Part shown: one piece after another, positions 1 to 9,103 of the stretch
Numbering within the stretch: position 1 is the stretch's first letter
How the letters are laid out: each line of letters begins with the position of its first letter
Origin: Bacteroidales bacterium
GTDB taxonomy: Bacteria; Bacteroidota; Bacteroidia; Bacteroidales; VadinHA17
Direction of reading: 5' to 3'
Assembly: GCA_016709865.1 (NCBI GenBank)
Contig: JADJLX010000001.1
Span: 186,001 to 250,000, forward strand
DNA length: 64,000 bases
Position numbers and translations under genes: made by a program
Notes under the pieces: model-generated
What the model was told of the DNA's origin: nothing
Database searches by the model: none
Seen by the model: only the letters and a program-made list of their open reading frames with translations

Positions 1-228
1 CCGTTCTGGCTGGTAAATCATATTCCGCGATTTACCCAGAAGTTCTTCCTTTTTATATTGAAGCTTATCGCAGGCAGTCTTGTTTGCTTCAATTATGAAT
101 CCGGATAAATCGAATACAAAGAGTATATCAGGAGTAGAATTAAAAAACGAAATCAGGTTTTCAAGGTCTCCTGAAGTATAGTTTTGTTTTACTTCTATTT
201 TCTTCTTGTTAAACAGATTATCAGGTAT
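1..228 (-). CDS. PAS-domain protein, partial at left edge
   Basis: Reading leftwards on the minus strand, the open frame gives a PAS-type sequence: a segment like FNSTPDILFVFDLSGFIIEA followed by N-x-x-ACDKLQYKKEELLGKS. This is the usual start of a PAS sensor domain, often part of a histidine kinase or a diguanylate cyclase. The rest lies outside the window, so the output domain is unknown. The start is odd: an in-frame TAA sits at 229-231 and there is no ATG before the PAS domain. The first candidate is a CTG at 214-216. Either a non-ATG start is used or the gene has lost its 5' end. The PAS call is good; that the gene is intact is uncertain. Confidence 0.6.
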   Translation of the reverse strand, partial: MPDNLFNKKKIEVKQNYTSGDLENLISFFNSTPDILFVFDLSGFIIEANKTACDKLQYKKEELLGKSRNMIYQPER

Positions 229-411
229 TTAATAGGTCAAAGATAAATATTATCATGAACCTTGCAATAATTCATAATTATAAATGGATTTTGAAAATGC
301 AGGAAAGAAAAGTAATTCTGGTATTAAAATTCTCAGGTTTGTAATAAGGATTGATAATTTTTTACCACTTTTAACTTCCAAAATTATCAGTAACTATATA
401 TCTTCAGCAAA

Positions 412-1725
412 ATGAATACCACAAAGATCAAAGAAAAACTAATTGCTCCGGGCAATCTTGTTCCATTTATACTTATAACATCATTATTTCTCTTCTGGGG
501 ACTTGCTAATAATATGACTGATACCCTCCTGGCAGCATTTAAGAGGATTATGAGCATGACAGATGCAAGAACCTCTCTTATTCAAATCTCCTGCTATGGG
601 TTAGGTTATTTTATCTTCGCGTTACCTGCAGCTATTTTTATAAAAAAGTACTCCTACAAGTCAGGTGTAATATTAGGCCTCGGACTATACATTATTGGTT
701 GTTTATTGTTCTTCCCGGCTAAACTTACTGGCAATTACTTTCATTTTCTCGGAGCCCTGTGGATATTGTTTGGAGGACTTTCAATCCTCGAAACAGCTGC
801 AAATCCCTACATTATTTCAATGGGAAGCGAGAGCACCGGTACCCGAAGACTAAACCTTGCCCAGTCTTTTAATCCTCTTGGATCAATAATGGGAGTGGTA
901 ATAAGTCAGATATTTATTCTTTCACAACTTAACAGGGCATCTGCCACAGACAGGGAGGCAATGTCTGCTTCTGTCCTACAGAACATACAAAACACTGAAT
1001 TGAATGCAGTTACAATGACCTACGTAACTGTAGGTATCCTGCTGCTCGTTCTGTGGTTGTTAATACTTGCAGTAAAAATGCCACGCGGTTCAGATATGGG
1101 TTCAGCTGTAGATTTTAAACCAACGGTTGCCAGATTACTTAAAAATAAGAATTATGTAATGGGGGTTATTGCACAATTTTTCTACGTAGGCGCCCAAATT
1201 GGAGTGTGGTCATTCACAATTCGTTATGCTATGTCATCCCTCAACCTTGAAAAAATTCAGCTAGCCGCCGGGAAAACGCCTGAGGAAGTCGCTGCAACTT
1301 ACTATGTGGCATCACTAATTCTATTTGCTTCATCGAGGTTTGTTTTTACATTTCTTATGAAATATTTCAAACCATCTTCCCTGCTTGCTTTTGCTTCGAT
1401 TATGGCGATTATAAGTACTTTGATTGTAATTTTTGGTAATGGTATGGTTGGTGTAATTGCTCTGGTCTCTATTTCAGGATTCATGTCACTTATGTTCCCC
1501 ACTATATTTGGACAGGCAGTAATAGGACTTGGTGATGACACTAAAATAGGAGGATCCGGACTCATTATGGCAATCCTTGGAGGAGCAGTTGTGACTTTTC
1601 TCCAGGGAAAAGTATCAGATCTAACAGGCAGTATTAATTACTCCTATGTTATTCCGTTGATTTGTTTTGCAGTTATTACTTACTATGCTTTAAATAGCAG
1701 AAAAGTGGAGGAACCCAATAATTAG
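412..1725 (+). CDS. fucP: L-fucose:H+ symporter family MFS transporter
   Basis: A 437-residue major facilitator superfamily permease with about 12 membrane segments. It closely follows the FucP pattern. The first helix holds FLFWGLANNMTD, and helix 4 holds LETAANPY followed by RLNLAQSFNPLGS. Asp37 (NNMTD) and Glu127 (LETAANP) align with the two acidic residues known to matter for fucose and proton binding in E. coli FucP. It probably imports L-fucose or a related deoxy or hexose sugar across the inner membrane. It stands alone. Later glycosidases in the window (GH95, GH106, GH97) could supply its substrate, but no fucose catabolic genes are adjacent. The substrate is inferred; related permeases carry glucose, galactose or N-acetylglucosamine. 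Confidence 0.85.
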   Translation: MNTTKIKEKLIAPGNLVPFILITSLFLFWGLANNMTDTLLAAFKRIMSMTDARTSLIQISCYGLGYFIFALPAAIFIKKYSYKSGVILGLGLYIIGCLLFFPAKLTGNYFHFLGALWILFGGLSILETAANPYIISMGSESTGTRRLNLAQSFNPLGSIMGVVISQIFILSQLNRASATDREAMSASVLQNIQNTELNAVTMTYVTVGILLLVLWLLILAVKMPRGSDMGSAVDFKPTVARLLKNKNYVMGVIAQFFYVGAQIGVWSFTIRYAMSSLNLEKIQLAAGKTPEEVAATYYVASLILFASSRFVFTFLMKYFKPSSLLAFASIMAIISTLIVIFGNGMVGVIALVSISGFMSLMFPTIFGQAVIGLGDDTKIGGSGLIMAILGGAVVTFLQGKVSDLTGSINYSYVIPLICFAVITYYALNSRKVEEPNN

Positions 1726-1732
1726 AATGACA

Positions 1733-1843
1733 GAAGACGGAAGAAAATTTTGGATTTCGGATTTCGGATTTATAATTCCGCAATCCCAATTCCGCAATCC
1801 GCAATTCTTTCCGTCTTCCGTCTCCAGTCTTCCGTCTTCCTTC
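1733..1843. repeat. Low-complexity purine/pyrimidine repeat between convergent genes
   Basis: Between fucP and the convergent YceI gene lies degenerate simple sequence. Copies of GGATTTC and TTCCGCAATCC are followed by pyrimidine-rich TCTTCCGTC units. The purine-rich left part (AGACGGAAGA) is partly complementary to the right part, so the transcript can fold. Similar motifs recur at about 18240-18280 and 62745-62765. It may act as a terminator for both genes, but no U-tract hairpin is clear. Confidence 0.5.
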
Positions 1844-2419
1844 CTATTTAACCAGTAGATTCACTTTCAGTTTGAATTCGTCGTAGATTGTTTTGTCTCC
1901 AAGGTTATCGAAGAATGAGCCTGAACCGTAACGAACATTATATTTGGTCCTGTCAACAACTATATTGGCAAAAAACCATACGCCATCATCTTTCTTCTGC
2001 ATTGTACTTTTAAACTCAATAGGATTTGTTGAATCTTTAATAGTCAACGTTCCCTTAACAACACCTGTACCTTTGTCAAATGCAGTACTTCCGGTCAAAA
2101 CAAGTTTTGCAGTCGGAAATTTTTCAACTCCAAAAAAATCATCAGATTTCAGATGCCCTTCAAGGTTTGCGCTTCCATCAGCATCTTTAATAGATGCCAT
2201 ATCAATTAAAAACTCTCCTGAAACAATTTTGTTATCCTGCCAGTTCAGCCAGCCCGATTTAAGATTAATAGTCCCGTTATGCTCGCCGGTTACTTTTTCA
2301 CCCAACCAGAGTAATTTGGTTTTCTCTGTATCAGCGTTTAATTTACTCTGTGCAACAACATTTGACACAAGTAAAGCTGTAAATGCAAATAATAATAGTG
2401 CTCTTTTCATTTTTATCAA
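1844..2419 (-). CDS. YceI family periplasmic lipocalin-like protein
   Basis: A 191-residue protein with a signal peptide (about residues 1-23, ending VVAQ) and a single YceI domain. Supporting segments are SGWLNWQDNKIVSGEFLIDM, HLKSDDFFGVEKFPTAKL and VVDRTKYNVRYGSGSFFDN. YceI proteins fold as lipocalin-like barrels that bind polyisoprenoid or other lipid ligands in the periplasm; their physiological role is usually unclear. The gene is monocistronic, convergent with fucP and downstream of the SDR gene on the same strand. The intergenic space upstream carries a strong inverted repeat (2438-2461). Confidence 0.9.
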   Translation of the reverse strand: MIKMKRALLLFAFTALLVSNVVAQSKLNADTEKTKLLWLGEKVTGEHNGTINLKSGWLNWQDNKIVSGEFLIDMASIKDADGSANLEGHLKSDDFFGVEKFPTAKLVLTGSTAFDKGTGVVKGTLTIKDSTNPIEFKSTMQKKDDGVWFFANIVVDRTKYNVRYGSGSFFDNLGDKTIYDEFKLKVNLLVK

Positions 2420-2437
2420 TTTTGAATTTGACTAATA

Positions 2438-2461
2438 AACAAAAGGAGTTTTCCTTTTGTT
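2438..2461. promoter_or_regulatory. 10-4-10 inverted repeat upstream of YceI gene
   Basis: AACAAAAGGA, a 4-nt spacer, then TCCTTTTGTT: perfect 10-bp arms. It lies 19 nt before the YceI start codon and 57 nt past the end of the SDR gene. It could be an operator, an mRNA hairpin in the leader, or a weak terminator of the upstream operon. The low GC content of the stem argues against a strong terminator. Confidence 0.5.
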
Positions 2462-2517
2462 CAATCTGCATTAGGATAAAGTAAAAAAGAGTTTTAAAAG
2501 TGCTTTAGAACAGCACC

Positions 2518-3297
2518 TTACAGTTTTCTGATATTTAGTCCGCCACTTATCTCAAAAACCATTCCTGTAGAGAAATTCCAGTCACCTCTTGCAATAGAAG
2601 CAACTGCTTTGCCAATATCTTCAGGCAGACCCCACCTTTTCTGTGGAACTAACCCTTCACTGATAAGTTTGTCGTATTTATCCTTGATTTTAGCGGTCAT
2701 ATCGGTCTGAATAATACCCGGACGTACTTCAAAAACAAGTATCTCTTCCCTCGATAACCTGTCGGCAAAGACAGTTGTTGCCATACTCAGTCCTGCTTTT
2801 GATATGCAATACTCCGCCCTGTTTGTTGAGGACATATCAGCTGAAACGGAAGTCATAAAAACAATAACCGGATTATAATGTGAAATCTGAGGTTTCAGCC
2901 AGATCATCTCTTTGGCTATTTTCTGGGCAAAGAACACCGGCCCCTTAAGATTGATGCTCATCACCCTTTCATAACTCTCCTCTGTCATGTCAAGGACATC
3001 ATTTCTCTGAAGCGGGGCAACTCCTGCATTATTTATCAGAACGTCAATCCTGCCGTATCTCTCAAGAATATTGGAAACAACTTCTTTCTGGCAACCTGTA
3101 CATGAAATGTCGAGACCTATAGGAAAGAATTGCGAACCTCTTTTTTCAACCTCAGGACCCAGAATCTCCATCCCCTCACTGTCTGTTGAACGAGCTATGG
3201 CTGCAATGTCAAAACCCTCGGCAGCTAATGCGATTGCAACCGACCTGCCTATTCCTCTGCTGGCGCCTGTAATGACAGCTACAGGTTTGTCATTCAT
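2518..3297 (-). CDS. SDR family NAD(P)-dependent oxidoreductase (FabG-like)
   Basis: A classical short-chain dehydrogenase of 259 residues from the chosen ATG. The nucleotide-binding motif TGASRGIG is at residues 10-17 and NNAG at 89-92. The catalytic set is Asn115, Ser150, Tyr163 and Lys167 (YCISK). The C-terminus reads STGMVFEISGGL, as in 3-ketoacyl-ACP reductase-type enzymes that oxidise or reduce hydroxyl/keto groups. The frame can be extended to a TTG at 3369, but the ATG at 3297 fits the family N-terminus. It is the last gene of a minus-strand trio with an FAD flavoprotein and an OYE-type reductase, which suggests a shared redox pathway. The substrate is unknown. Confidence 0.88.
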   Translation of the reverse strand: MNDKPVAVITGASRGIGRSVAIALAAEGFDIAAIARSTDSEGMEILGPEVEKRGSQFFPIGLDISCTGCQKEVVSNILERYGRIDVLINNAGVAPLQRNDVLDMTEESYERVMSINLKGPVFFAQKIAKEMIWLKPQISHYNPVIVFMTSVSADMSSTNRAEYCISKAGLSMATTVFADRLSREEILVFEVRPGIIQTDMTAKIKDKYDKLISEGLVPQKRWGLPEDIGKAVASIARGDWNFSTGMVFEISGGLNIRKL

Positions 3298-3362
3298 ACG
3301 TAAAGAGTTAATCAGGTTTTTCAGTAAATCCGGCTTTAAAGGTAGTAATTTGCCCGACTTTG

Positions 3363-5327
3363 TCAACAATCAGTAAAAATATCTTCATTATATTCTTTCC
3401 ACACCTTTTCAAACCAGAGATTCTGTTCAGGAATCTCTCTGACTTTATTAGATGTAATGATGATCTTTGCCTGCCTGATCACTGCTTCTATAATGTCCTT
3501 TTCAACATCTCTGTCATACCCGCACAACTCCGGATCAGTTTTGATTCCTGCTACTGTAACAATAAACGAACCCCTGCTTCTTCCCCCTTTGTTGATATAA
3601 TATTTTATTGCTTCCAGGTAAACCAGATGAGCAATGCAGTTATCCAAAACCTGAAATGCGCTGGCAAGATCATTTACCGATGATGCCCCGATACTGTCGG
3701 GTAACTGTTTCAACAGCTCTCCGGCCTGATTAACTGCTTTTTCTATTCTGATACTGTCGCGAAAGATACCGGCTGATTCTGACATCCTTATCCTGATTTC
3801 CTTCAGATACTTATTGATATTTTCAACAAGTCCGCTTTTCATCCATTTATCGGCAAAATTAAGTGTATCCGTTACACTTGTTCCTGCTCCGGAAAGAAAT
3901 TCCTTCAGCTCCGGAGGCAACCCGTTGTACTTATTATAAACAAAGAGTGCCGCCCTGTAACTGCCTACCTGACCTGAATTAAGAGCAGATCCGCCTGGAC
4001 GATAAACCCCATGAGACCCATTTACTTCGCCAACGGGAAAGAGATGCCTTAAATCAGATTCCCACCAGATATTTGCCTTTAAACCTCCATTATTATGTTG
4101 TACACACACTGCAATCTGAAGAAGCTCTTTTTCAAGATCTATTCCATGTTCGAGATAAAGATTTACTGCCGGTTCATTAAGTGAGCGCAGCCGTTCTATG
4201 GGACTATCCTTAAGTGCATTTGAGTTGCTAAGAAAATTCTCAACTTCAGGATCAAGATTATTCAGGGAAAAAGATTCTTTATTAATAAATGACGGGTTCG
4301 TTCGATAATCAAGAAACACTAATCGGCCTTTTTCATTTATTTCCCTGTCAACAAGAATATCAATCAGTGATGATCCGTAATCCTTAACTTTACGGGGATC
4401 AAATGGCCATTGATATCCTTTCAGGAAAATTGCTTTTGCAAGAGTTCTGATATCCGGGAAGAATTCATTCAGAAACTCCTTTTCATCACCAAGATTTTTA
4501 TCTGTGGAAACATATCGCGGCATTGCCTGCTGATAACTCCCCGAGAGATTCCATCTGAATTTAACTGAGGCAATTCCAAATTGGGATTCTGTTAGATTCT
4601 GCGCTGTTGCACCTGCACTTAATGCCATACCAATCGATCCGTTTTGAGAATGAGGATATACCGAAGTCTCATATAATCCGGCCGGACCACCGGTTCCAAG
4701 TAAAACATTTGTTGAGTTAAACAGAACAAATGCTTTTTTATAATCCTTTTCTGCAGTGTTAATTGCCAGGGCTCCTACAACTTTCTGCCCTGATATGTCG
4801 GTTAAAAGTTTAATGCAATGATGGCTGTCGAGTGTTTCTATTCCACGCCGCCTGACCTCCTCTGCAAGTACCTCAAACATTTTTCTGCTTGTATACGGAC
4901 CAACCGAAGTTGCCCTTCCTCTGCTATCGTGATCAGTCTTATACCCGGCCCATGCACCATACTTGTCGTGAGGGAACTTAACACCCAGACTAACCAGGTT
5001 CATGAATGCCTGTATTGAGCCCTGAGCCTCACAAAGTGCTATATCCCCATGCATACAGTGACCATTAAAAAGATCCTTTGCCATATCAGCCACAGAGTCT
5101 GGCTCCATCCCGCTGACAGATAGTTTATAGTAAGTTTGTTTATCAGAACCGGCATTGTTGGAGGTACCTCCTCCCCACTGCGCAGTTGCGATCAGGATAT
5201 CCTCCTGACCCAGCTTATGAAGAGTTACTGCAGCATTGAGAGCAGCTGCCCCGCTTCCGATTATGAGTGTGTTAATGCTATAACATGTAATTGAATAACA
5301 ATTAAGAATTATATTTTCACTTTTCAT
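3363..5327 (-). CDS. FAD-dependent oxidoreductase, fumarate reductase flavoprotein type
   Basis: About 654 residues from the ATG at 5327. The N-terminal Rossmann motif is IIGSGAAALNAA, followed by GGTSNNAGSDKQTYYK, typical of the succinate dehydrogenase/fumarate reductase flavoprotein family. The FAD domain continues through LGTGGPAGLYE and a late segment, HGVYRPGGSALNSGQVG, like the FAD-binding end of this family. The C-terminal third is helical. A longer start at 5378 is possible, but ATG 5327 overlaps the upstream OYE-type gene by only 11 nt and fits translational coupling. The neighbours suggest that the three enzymes pass electrons between NAD(P)H, flavin and an unknown organic substrate. 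Close relatives are annotated only as FAD-binding protein or oxidoreductase. Confidence 0.82.
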   Translation of the reverse strand: MKSENIILNCYSITCYSINTLIIGSGAAALNAAVTLHKLGQEDILIATAQWGGGTSNNAGSDKQTYYKLSVSGMEPDSVADMAKDLFNGHCMHGDIALCEAQGSIQAFMNLVSLGVKFPHDKYGAWAGYKTDHDSRGRATSVGPYTSRKMFEVLAEEVRRRGIETLDSHHCIKLLTDISGQKVVGALAINTAEKDYKKAFVLFNSTNVLLGTGGPAGLYETSVYPHSQNGSIGMALSAGATAQNLTESQFGIASVKFRWNLSGSYQQAMPRYVSTDKNLGDEKEFLNEFFPDIRTLAKAIFLKGYQWPFDPRKVKDYGSSLIDILVDREINEKGRLVFLDYRTNPSFINKESFSLNNLDPEVENFLSNSNALKDSPIERLRSLNEPAVNLYLEHGIDLEKELLQIAVCVQHNNGGLKANIWWESDLRHLFPVGEVNGSHGVYRPGGSALNSGQVGSYRAALFVYNKYNGLPPELKEFLSGAGTSVTDTLNFADKWMKSGLVENINKYLKEIRIRMSESAGIFRDSIRIEKAVNQAGELLKQLPDSIGASSVNDLASAFQVLDNCIAHLVYLEAIKYYINKGGRSRGSFIVTVAGIKTDPELCGYDRDVEKDIIEAVIRQAKIIITSNKVREIPEQNLWFEKVWKEYNEDIFTDC

Positions 5328-6630
5328 CGATAAGTTTTTTAAGTTCTTTACCATATATCTCCTTATCGCGAATAACACAACCTCCTGGACGGAGATTCCT
5401 TATGAGCCTGGTACATCCGGAACACGCTATACAGACTTTTGCAGGATCTGCCTTACCATCCTTGATCAGATCCAAAGGCATCGAAGGATATGCAAATGAC
5501 CCTCTTCCAAAACCAATAAAAGCAGCCCCTCCGTTTTTTATTACTGCAGCCCCGACATTCGGGGCAAATTGCCTCAGCCAGGAATATGCCGATCCTATAA
5601 AATACAATTCCGGAAACCTTTTCTGAAATAAGGCTGTACCGCTGATCATCTTTATTACACCGGTCATGGGATGTTCGTCAGGTACTGTTTGTCCGGGTAA
5701 TGCATTATCATAAGGCCTTGTAACATGAGGATTATAATACGGACTTCCCATACTTATATTGATCAGTCTGATGCCTTTTTTTTCAAGTTGTTCTACCAGC
5801 AAAAGTGGCTCTGTAAAATCTGAACTGCCATCCTCATTTACACCGAATCCTCCTTTATACAGGTCGGAAATGTTGAGCCTGGTGGTCAGCACCATCCCCG
5901 GAACTTCAGTTTTGATTCTATCAATTGTCTCAAGAAAAAACCTAAATCTCTCTTCTGGATTTTGACCGCCATAAAGACTGTTCAATCTCGACCGGGCTGC
6001 AAGTGTTTCAATCATCAGGTAGCCATGACAAGCCTTTAAATCAATTGCATCATATCCGGCATCTGCAGCAAGTTTTGCAGCTTCAACATACTGATCCTGA
6101 ATTGCTGTCAGCTCGGGATCTGTTAAAACATGGGGAACAACTTTATCAAGAGTCTCATTTAAAGATGCAACAAGAGGATGCGATTTACCATCAGGTTTAC
6201 TGTAACGTCCGGAATGGGTTAACTGAATTACAAGAAGTGGGTTTATCCCGTTTTTTTTCGCAGTACTTCGCAACAGTTCATTAAGTCCTTTAAATACAGA
6301 AATGTTGGCGCTGTTTATCCATAATTGCCTGGGATTTGATCTGCCATCAGATGATACAGAGACTGCTTCAAACCAAATCATTCCGCTACCCCCTTCAGCA
6401 TAACGAATATATCTTCTTTTTGTAAGGGCTGAAGGGGAACCGTCATCTTCGGAATCGTATCCCTCCATTGGCTGAACAACAAGTCTGTTTGGAACAATAA
6501 ATCCTTCTATTTCAACCGGCTGAAGGAGAGGAGAGATCTCGTCACTGAATGGCAATTCCAATCCCAGATCAAGTGCCTTATTTAGTAATTCATCTTTAGT
6601 TTTAAATCTGAACCTCTCGTGCATGGACAT
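5317..6630 (-). CDS. NADH:flavin oxidoreductase (old yellow enzyme family) with C-terminal Cys cluster
   Basis: A 437-residue TIM-barrel flavoprotein of the OYE/2,4-dienoyl-CoA reductase family. Landmarks are IVPNRLVVQPMEG near the start, VIQLTHSGRYS in the barrel and IGFGRGSFAYPSMP near the FMN phosphate site. Cys400, Cys403, Cys406 and Cys418 form C-x2-C-x2-C-x11-C, close to the [4Fe-4S] motif of 2,4-dienoyl-CoA reductases. The protein ends soon after, so it lacks the fused FAD/NAD domain of those enzymes. The next gene encodes a separate FAD flavoprotein and overlaps by 11 nt, so the two may form a complex that does the job of the fused enzyme. Reduction of an enoate or enone is the likely chemistry; the substrate is not evident. 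Confidence 0.85.
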   Translation of the reverse strand: MSMHERFRFKTKDELLNKALDLGLELPFSDEISPLLQPVEIEGFIVPNRLVVQPMEGYDSEDDGSPSALTKRRYIRYAEGGSGMIWFEAVSVSSDGRSNPRQLWINSANISVFKGLNELLRSTAKKNGINPLLVIQLTHSGRYSKPDGKSHPLVASLNETLDKVVPHVLTDPELTAIQDQYVEAAKLAADAGYDAIDLKACHGYLMIETLAARSRLNSLYGGQNPEERFRFFLETIDRIKTEVPGMVLTTRLNISDLYKGGFGVNEDGSSDFTEPLLLVEQLEKKGIRLINISMGSPYYNPHVTRPYDNALPGQTVPDEHPMTGVIKMISGTALFQKRFPELYFIGSAYSWLRQFAPNVGAAVIKNGGAAFIGFGRGSFAYPSMPLDLIKDGKADPAKVCIACSGCTRLIRNLRPGGCVIRDKEIYGKELKKLIDEK

Positions 6631-6677
6631 ATTATTTCTTCATTGTCATTTTCATGACGATAAAGATAATAATATTG

Positions 6678-7973
6678 CTAATACATACCGCCACCACCGC
6701 CGCCGCCACCACCGTTTCCAAAGCGCGGGTTGACAATATTATTGTAGATAGAACCAAAGGTATATGTAAGGCTAACGCCACCCTGAATACTGAAATTTGT
6801 AGCCTGCTCCTTAAGCCTGAGCAACCTTTCTGCCTCTGACAGATCGCCTTTTGCGAGGTTCAGCTGATCGTTGATGTATGCCACGCCCCCGTTCACCGAT
6901 AATGATAATCCTTTTACAATTCTCAGTCGCATGAATCCGTTAAGTTCAATCTTATTTTTTGAGAAATCATGAAAATAATTTGATCCTGTAAGAGATATAT
7001 TTGCTGAACCCCATTTTTTCTGGATCTGGTAAGCCATTCTTAATTCATGCTTAAATAGTCCTTCACTGGTTTGATTTAATATCGTTGAATCTATATAGCT
7101 GTTATACTGGTATCCAATACTATAAAGAAATCTGAACTGTCTGTGCGTGGCTTCAGAATATGGAAAAATATCGTACTCTATTGAAGGAAGGAACTCGGTG
7201 TTAAATTTATAATTCTCGTTTGTTGAAGCGCCCAGATCCCATAACAGTCCAGCTGACCAATGTTCATTTAAGCTTTTAACAAACAAATTATCTATTCTTC
7301 TCTCAGTTCTCAGGTAAACAGTCTCTGTTCCATCATCTTCAATAAACTTCTGTTTATTATTATTCATGTCAAATTCAATTTCCAGTTTTATGTCAGGAGT
7401 TATCTTGGAGATATTGACTGAGTTAGAAAAAAACAATCTGTTATATGATTCTTCAGCATTAAACCGAGGACTGGTCTGTAATTCAAACACCCAGTTATTC
7501 CATTTATCGACTACTTCTACCTTTTCAACTTCAGAATTATTTGAAATCACAACCTCGTTAAATACATTTGTTCTTGCAACATAGCGCATCAGACCCATTT
7601 TCATAATGTTGGTCTTATTTTCCCGCACCTGGGTATTTGATTCATCCGGATTACTTGTATAAACCAGTGTATCGTTCATACCTCTATACTTTCCGAGCCC
7701 TTCATAAGTCAGGGTATACTGCTGGCCGCCGCTTCCGGCAGGTTGATTGGTAACAAGTAAATATACCTCTGCTTCCTTGGTATCTCGCACATAGTTTACG
7801 TACGGAATCTCCTGCCTGGTATAGTTCATATCGCACGACCTGCAATCGACAAAGAGATTAAGGGCACCGCTTCTCTTAGATTCATCAACCTCAGTGGTTG
7901 CCTGTGCAAAGCAATCAGATATTAAAAAGAATCCTGGTAACAACGCTGCCAGGACAAGAAATAATTTCTTCAT
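6678..7973 (-). CDS. Predicted outer-membrane/secreted protein with poly-Gly C-terminus (paralogue A)
   Basis: No named family is recognised. The 431-residue protein has a signal peptide (residues 1-24, ending CFAQ). An N-terminal region of about 120 residues contains EIPYVNYVRD and GLMRYVART. A long C-terminal part is rich in alternating hydrophobic/aromatic strands, as in an outer-membrane beta-barrel. It ends with SIYNNIVNPRFGN, a run of nine glycines, and MY. A clear paralogue on the opposite strand (13963-15231) shares all these parts. It lies 47 bp upstream of the OYE-type gene on the same strand and may share its transcript. Membrane location is inferred from composition only. Confidence 0.72.
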   Translation of the reverse strand: MKKLFLVLAALLPGFFLISDCFAQATTEVDESKRSGALNLFVDCRSCDMNYTRQEIPYVNYVRDTKEAEVYLLVTNQPAGSGGQQYTLTYEGLGKYRGMNDTLVYTSNPDESNTQVRENKTNIMKMGLMRYVARTNVFNEVVISNNSEVEKVEVVDKWNNWVFELQTSPRFNAEESYNRLFFSNSVNISKITPDIKLEIEFDMNNNKQKFIEDDGTETVYLRTERRIDNLFVKSLNEHWSAGLLWDLGASTNENYKFNTEFLPSIEYDIFPYSEATHRQFRFLYSIGYQYNSYIDSTILNQTSEGLFKHELRMAYQIQKKWGSANISLTGSNYFHDFSKNKIELNGFMRLRIVKGLSLSVNGGVAYINDQLNLAKGDLSEAERLLRLKEQATNFSIQGGVSLTYTFGSIYNNIVNPRFGNGGGGGGGGGMY

Positions 7974-8120
7974 TTAATGTTAAATTTACTTATTAGTATT
8001 TTGCATAAACTGCCTCTCTTAAATGATATTCTCATAAGCATTTACAGATTTGCAAATATTAGAATTTAATTCTGTAGAATTCTCTCACATGCCTGTGAAT
8101 AGAATCATTATTAATGTTTT

Positions 8121-9086
8121 TTAACAGTTTTTAAAGTTCACCGATCGTGAACTGATCCAGGAGCCGTGGATGAGTGATTCAAAATAATACCTTGTTAACC
8201 TGAATAAAATCACACTCCTGAGAAAAATTTTAGGGATAAAAAAGAAGAGCAATCCGAGGAGACCAGTTACTATCCCGTTTATGAAATTATTTATCACAAG
8301 GAATGTCTGTATTATAAATTTATTGAACCCGGTTTTATGTTTCGAGATATATACATGTCTGGAAATATGAACTTCAGTCTTGGTTAATGAGGCCGTTTTC
8401 AGGTTAATCCTTGAACTTCCGCCATGATTATGCTCAATTGTTACACTCCGGCAGCAAGCAACTTCAAGTTTAATATCCCTTACTCTCCGGCAGAGGTCAA
8501 CATCTTCAAAGTACATCCAGAAATCCTCATCAAAACCACCAATCTTCCTGAAAACATCTCTCCGGATCATAACTACTGAGCCGGATATCCAATCGGGGAA
8601 AGTAATATCAGGCGTGAGGCTTGCAGTGCGTGGCTTGCGGCGATTATAAAATGATCGCTGAAATCCTGTCAGATTAAACAAATGAGGGAATGGACCTGAT
8701 GCGAGAGATTCTTTGCCCCGCTCATTCACCTGCCGGCATGAGACAATACCATAATTGGGATTTTGTCTTGCTACGTTAAGAAGCTTTTCAAGTTCTGATT
8801 CAGTGGCAATAGTGTCGGGATTCAGAAACAGGAAAAATTCACCTGAGGCATTTTTGCTTCCAATATTGCATCCGTTAGCAAATCCGCCATTAATAGAATT
8901 GTGTATGAACCTGAATTTAGAAAACCTCTCTTCAAGTTCATATATTGTCTCATCATCAGATTTGTTGTCGACCACAATCACTTCTGAAGTAAAGCTCCTG
9001 CCTGTGAAACTGTCCAGTGCTTCAAGGCATTTTGTCAGCCGGTTCCACCCTTTAAATGAAACAATGATTATTGAAAGGTCTCTCAT
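8121..9086 (-). CDS. Glycosyltransferase family 2 (rhamnosyltransferase-like)
   Basis: A 321-residue GT-A transferase. It starts DLSIIIVSFKGWNRLTKCLE and has a donor-binding DxD-like region at SGEFFLFLNPDT. It also has FPDWISGSVVMIRRDVF and FDEDFWMYFEDVDLCRR, as in WbbL-type dTDP-rhamnosyl or related transferases that extend surface polysaccharides. A C-terminal hydrophobic stretch (about residues 265-300) should anchor it to the inner membrane. It starts 17 nt after the rhomboid gene ends, on the same strand, probably in one transcript. The sugar and acceptor are unknown. Confidence 0.87.
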   Translation of the reverse strand: MRDLSIIIVSFKGWNRLTKCLEALDSFTGRSFTSEVIVVDNKSDDETIYELEERFSKFRFIHNSINGGFANGCNIGSKNASGEFFLFLNPDTIATESELEKLLNVARQNPNYGIVSCRQVNERGKESLASGPFPHLFNLTGFQRSFYNRRKPRTASLTPDITFPDWISGSVVMIRRDVFRKIGGFDEDFWMYFEDVDLCRRVRDIKLEVACCRSVTIEHNHGGSSRINLKTASLTKTEVHISRHVYISKHKTGFNKFIIQTFLVINNFINGIVTGLLGLLFFFIPKIFLRSVILFRLTRYYFESLIHGSWISSRSVNFKNC

Positions 9087-9103
9087 AATATTTAAGGAGC
9101 TAA

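Noticed and set aside
3298..3369. TTG 3369 as start of the SDR
   Set aside because: It adds 24 residues before the nucleotide-binding strand; ATG 3297 matches the family start.
6645..6658. GTCAT-TTTC-ATGAC dyad between the poly-Gly protein gene and the OYE-type gene
   Set aside because: Only 5-bp arms; expected by chance in a window of this size.
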